Source of the DNA: Danxiaibacter sp048498555
GTDB taxonomy: Bacteria > Bacteroidota > Bacteroidia > Chitinophagales > Chitinophagaceae
Direction: 5' to 3'
DNA length: 64,000 nucleotides
Assembly (NCBI GenBank): GCA_048498555.1
Contig: JBEHXT010000012.1
Coordinates: 62,001-126,000 of the forward strand
Of this stretch, positions 63,480 to 64,000 are shown piece after piece; positions within the stretch are counted from its first letter, which is position 1; every line of letters begins with the position of its first letter. Below the pieces are notes generated by a model. It did no database searches, was not told the origin of the DNA, and worked only from the letters and a program-made list of their open reading frames with translations. Position numbers and translations under genes: made by a program.

Positions 63480-63754
63480 ATAAGAAGGTTTAGATTAGTT
63501 ATCGATATTACATGTAACGCTGAAATGAAAATACAGTTACACAGAACTTCACAAAGGCACTGAATTACGCAAAAAACTTATCCAAATCTCCAGGACAAAT
63601 TGCAATCTGGCAATAGTTCTATTCACTGATCTTCCATTGTCAACTCAATGCCGTTTACTTAAGTTATTGTTCGACTATTCTTAAAAAACACAATCAGGCC
63701 AGCATTCGGGAGACCTCTCCTATCGTGCCAATGACAGTTTTTAATTATGTGCAT
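63480..63754. other. A+T-rich spacer upstream of the permease
   Basis: 275 bases that should contain the permease promoter; I see no clear -7/-33 pair and no gene. Confidence 0.4.
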
Positions 63755-63873
63755 TTTCCGCTCTACTGAGCCTCCAGGCTCTGCAGGCTTATTCTATCGT
63801 CTCCGACGATCACCTGCAATCAAAAATCGCTACAAGCGATAGAATAATACCGCGAAGCCTGGAAACTTCGCGG
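63755..63873. repeat. Copy 2 of the GCCTCCNGGCTYTGCAG element with inverted repeats
   Basis: 63757-63820 aligns with 53973-54037. Here the element continues: TATTCTATCG (63790-63799) and CGATAGAATA (63837-63846) are perfect 10-bp inverted repeats, and CCGCGAAG (63850-63857) pairs with CTTCGCGG (63866-63873), loop 8. The structured palindromic layout resembles a small non-autonomous mobile or REP-type element. Beyond it, to the window end, nothing is recognised. Confidence 0.55.
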
Positions 63874-64000
63874 AGCGTTAAATTCCATACTCCGTCGCCT
63901 CCTTTTGGTTGTGGTAACCAAATCCCCTCAGTCGAGGTGACGATGCGAACACAGACTCGCTCACTTACTACACACCCATCATTGGTGTGCCCCAATTACT

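Noticed and set aside
63810..63995. Small - strand frame at the window end
   Set aside because: It consists of the inverted-repeat element and its flanks; no start context or domain.

Overview
The window looks like chromosomal DNA of a Bacteroidota bacterium, most likely of the Chitinophagaceae type. The signs are a SusC/SusD pair, several type IX secretion (T9SS) tails, a DUF490/TamB protein of the Bacteroidota layout, many secreted proteins ending their signal peptide in AQ, promoters of the TTG-N(16-18)-TAnnTTTG kind, and the near absence of strong Shine-Dalgarno sites. I see no tRNA, rRNA, CRISPR array, transposase or phage gene.

Region by region. (1) 1-12.3 kb: a polysaccharide/glycoprotein-utilisation-like block: the C-terminal part of a SusC receptor, SusD, a fasciclin lipoprotein, another surface lipoprotein, a DUF3472 protein and an M60 (HELGH) metallopeptidase on the + strand; on the - strand a DinB protein, a DUF5077-DUF3472 protein and a GH109-type NAD-dependent alpha-N-acetylgalactosaminidase. 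M60 plus GH109 suggests O-glycoprotein (mucin-like) substrates (inference). (2) 12.6-16 kb: thiamine genes thiM-thiE-thiD with tenA behind them, led by a clear TPP riboswitch. (3) 16.3-24 kb: a tiny T9SS-tail protein, M14 carboxypeptidase, gamma-glutamyltransferase, a DinB/DUF1572 protein, a HAD phosphatase and a short PLP-dependent acyl-CoA-transferase-like enzyme. (4) 24-29.5 kb: TamB and a DUF4242 protein. (5) 29.7-38 kb: two adjacent secreted caspase-like proteases (one with WD40 repeats) diverging from a TPR membrane protein, plus a small lipoprotein. (6) 38-44 kb: PIG-L deacetylase, two membrane microproteins, a sodium:solute symporter and GtrA. (7) 44-50.4 kb: a large seven-repeat T9SS surface protein with a decayed duplicate of its 3' end, and a secreted FAD oxidoreductase. 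(8) 50.6-55.5 kb: the uronate branch (uxaC; kdgK-eda-exuT-like operon) feeding 2-keto-3-deoxygluconate to pyruvate and glyceraldehyde-3-phosphate. (9) 55.7-64 kb: twin small secreted proteins, a sorbosone-dehydrogenase-like lipoprotein, dnaK and a FtsX-type permease.

The most unusual large-scale feature is between the genes. Many spacers hold degenerate arrays of short purine-rich words of at least five classes: AGGTRTSAGG-like, ACGTTATAAGTT-like, AAAGCCTAAAGC-like, AAATGTGCGAATG-like and CGCAAAGGGCGCAAAG-like. Several are arranged as inverted pairs that could fold into long hairpins, and two of them create false N-terminal extensions of neighbouring genes. The paired caspase-like locus and these inverted arrays are the parts I would look at first.
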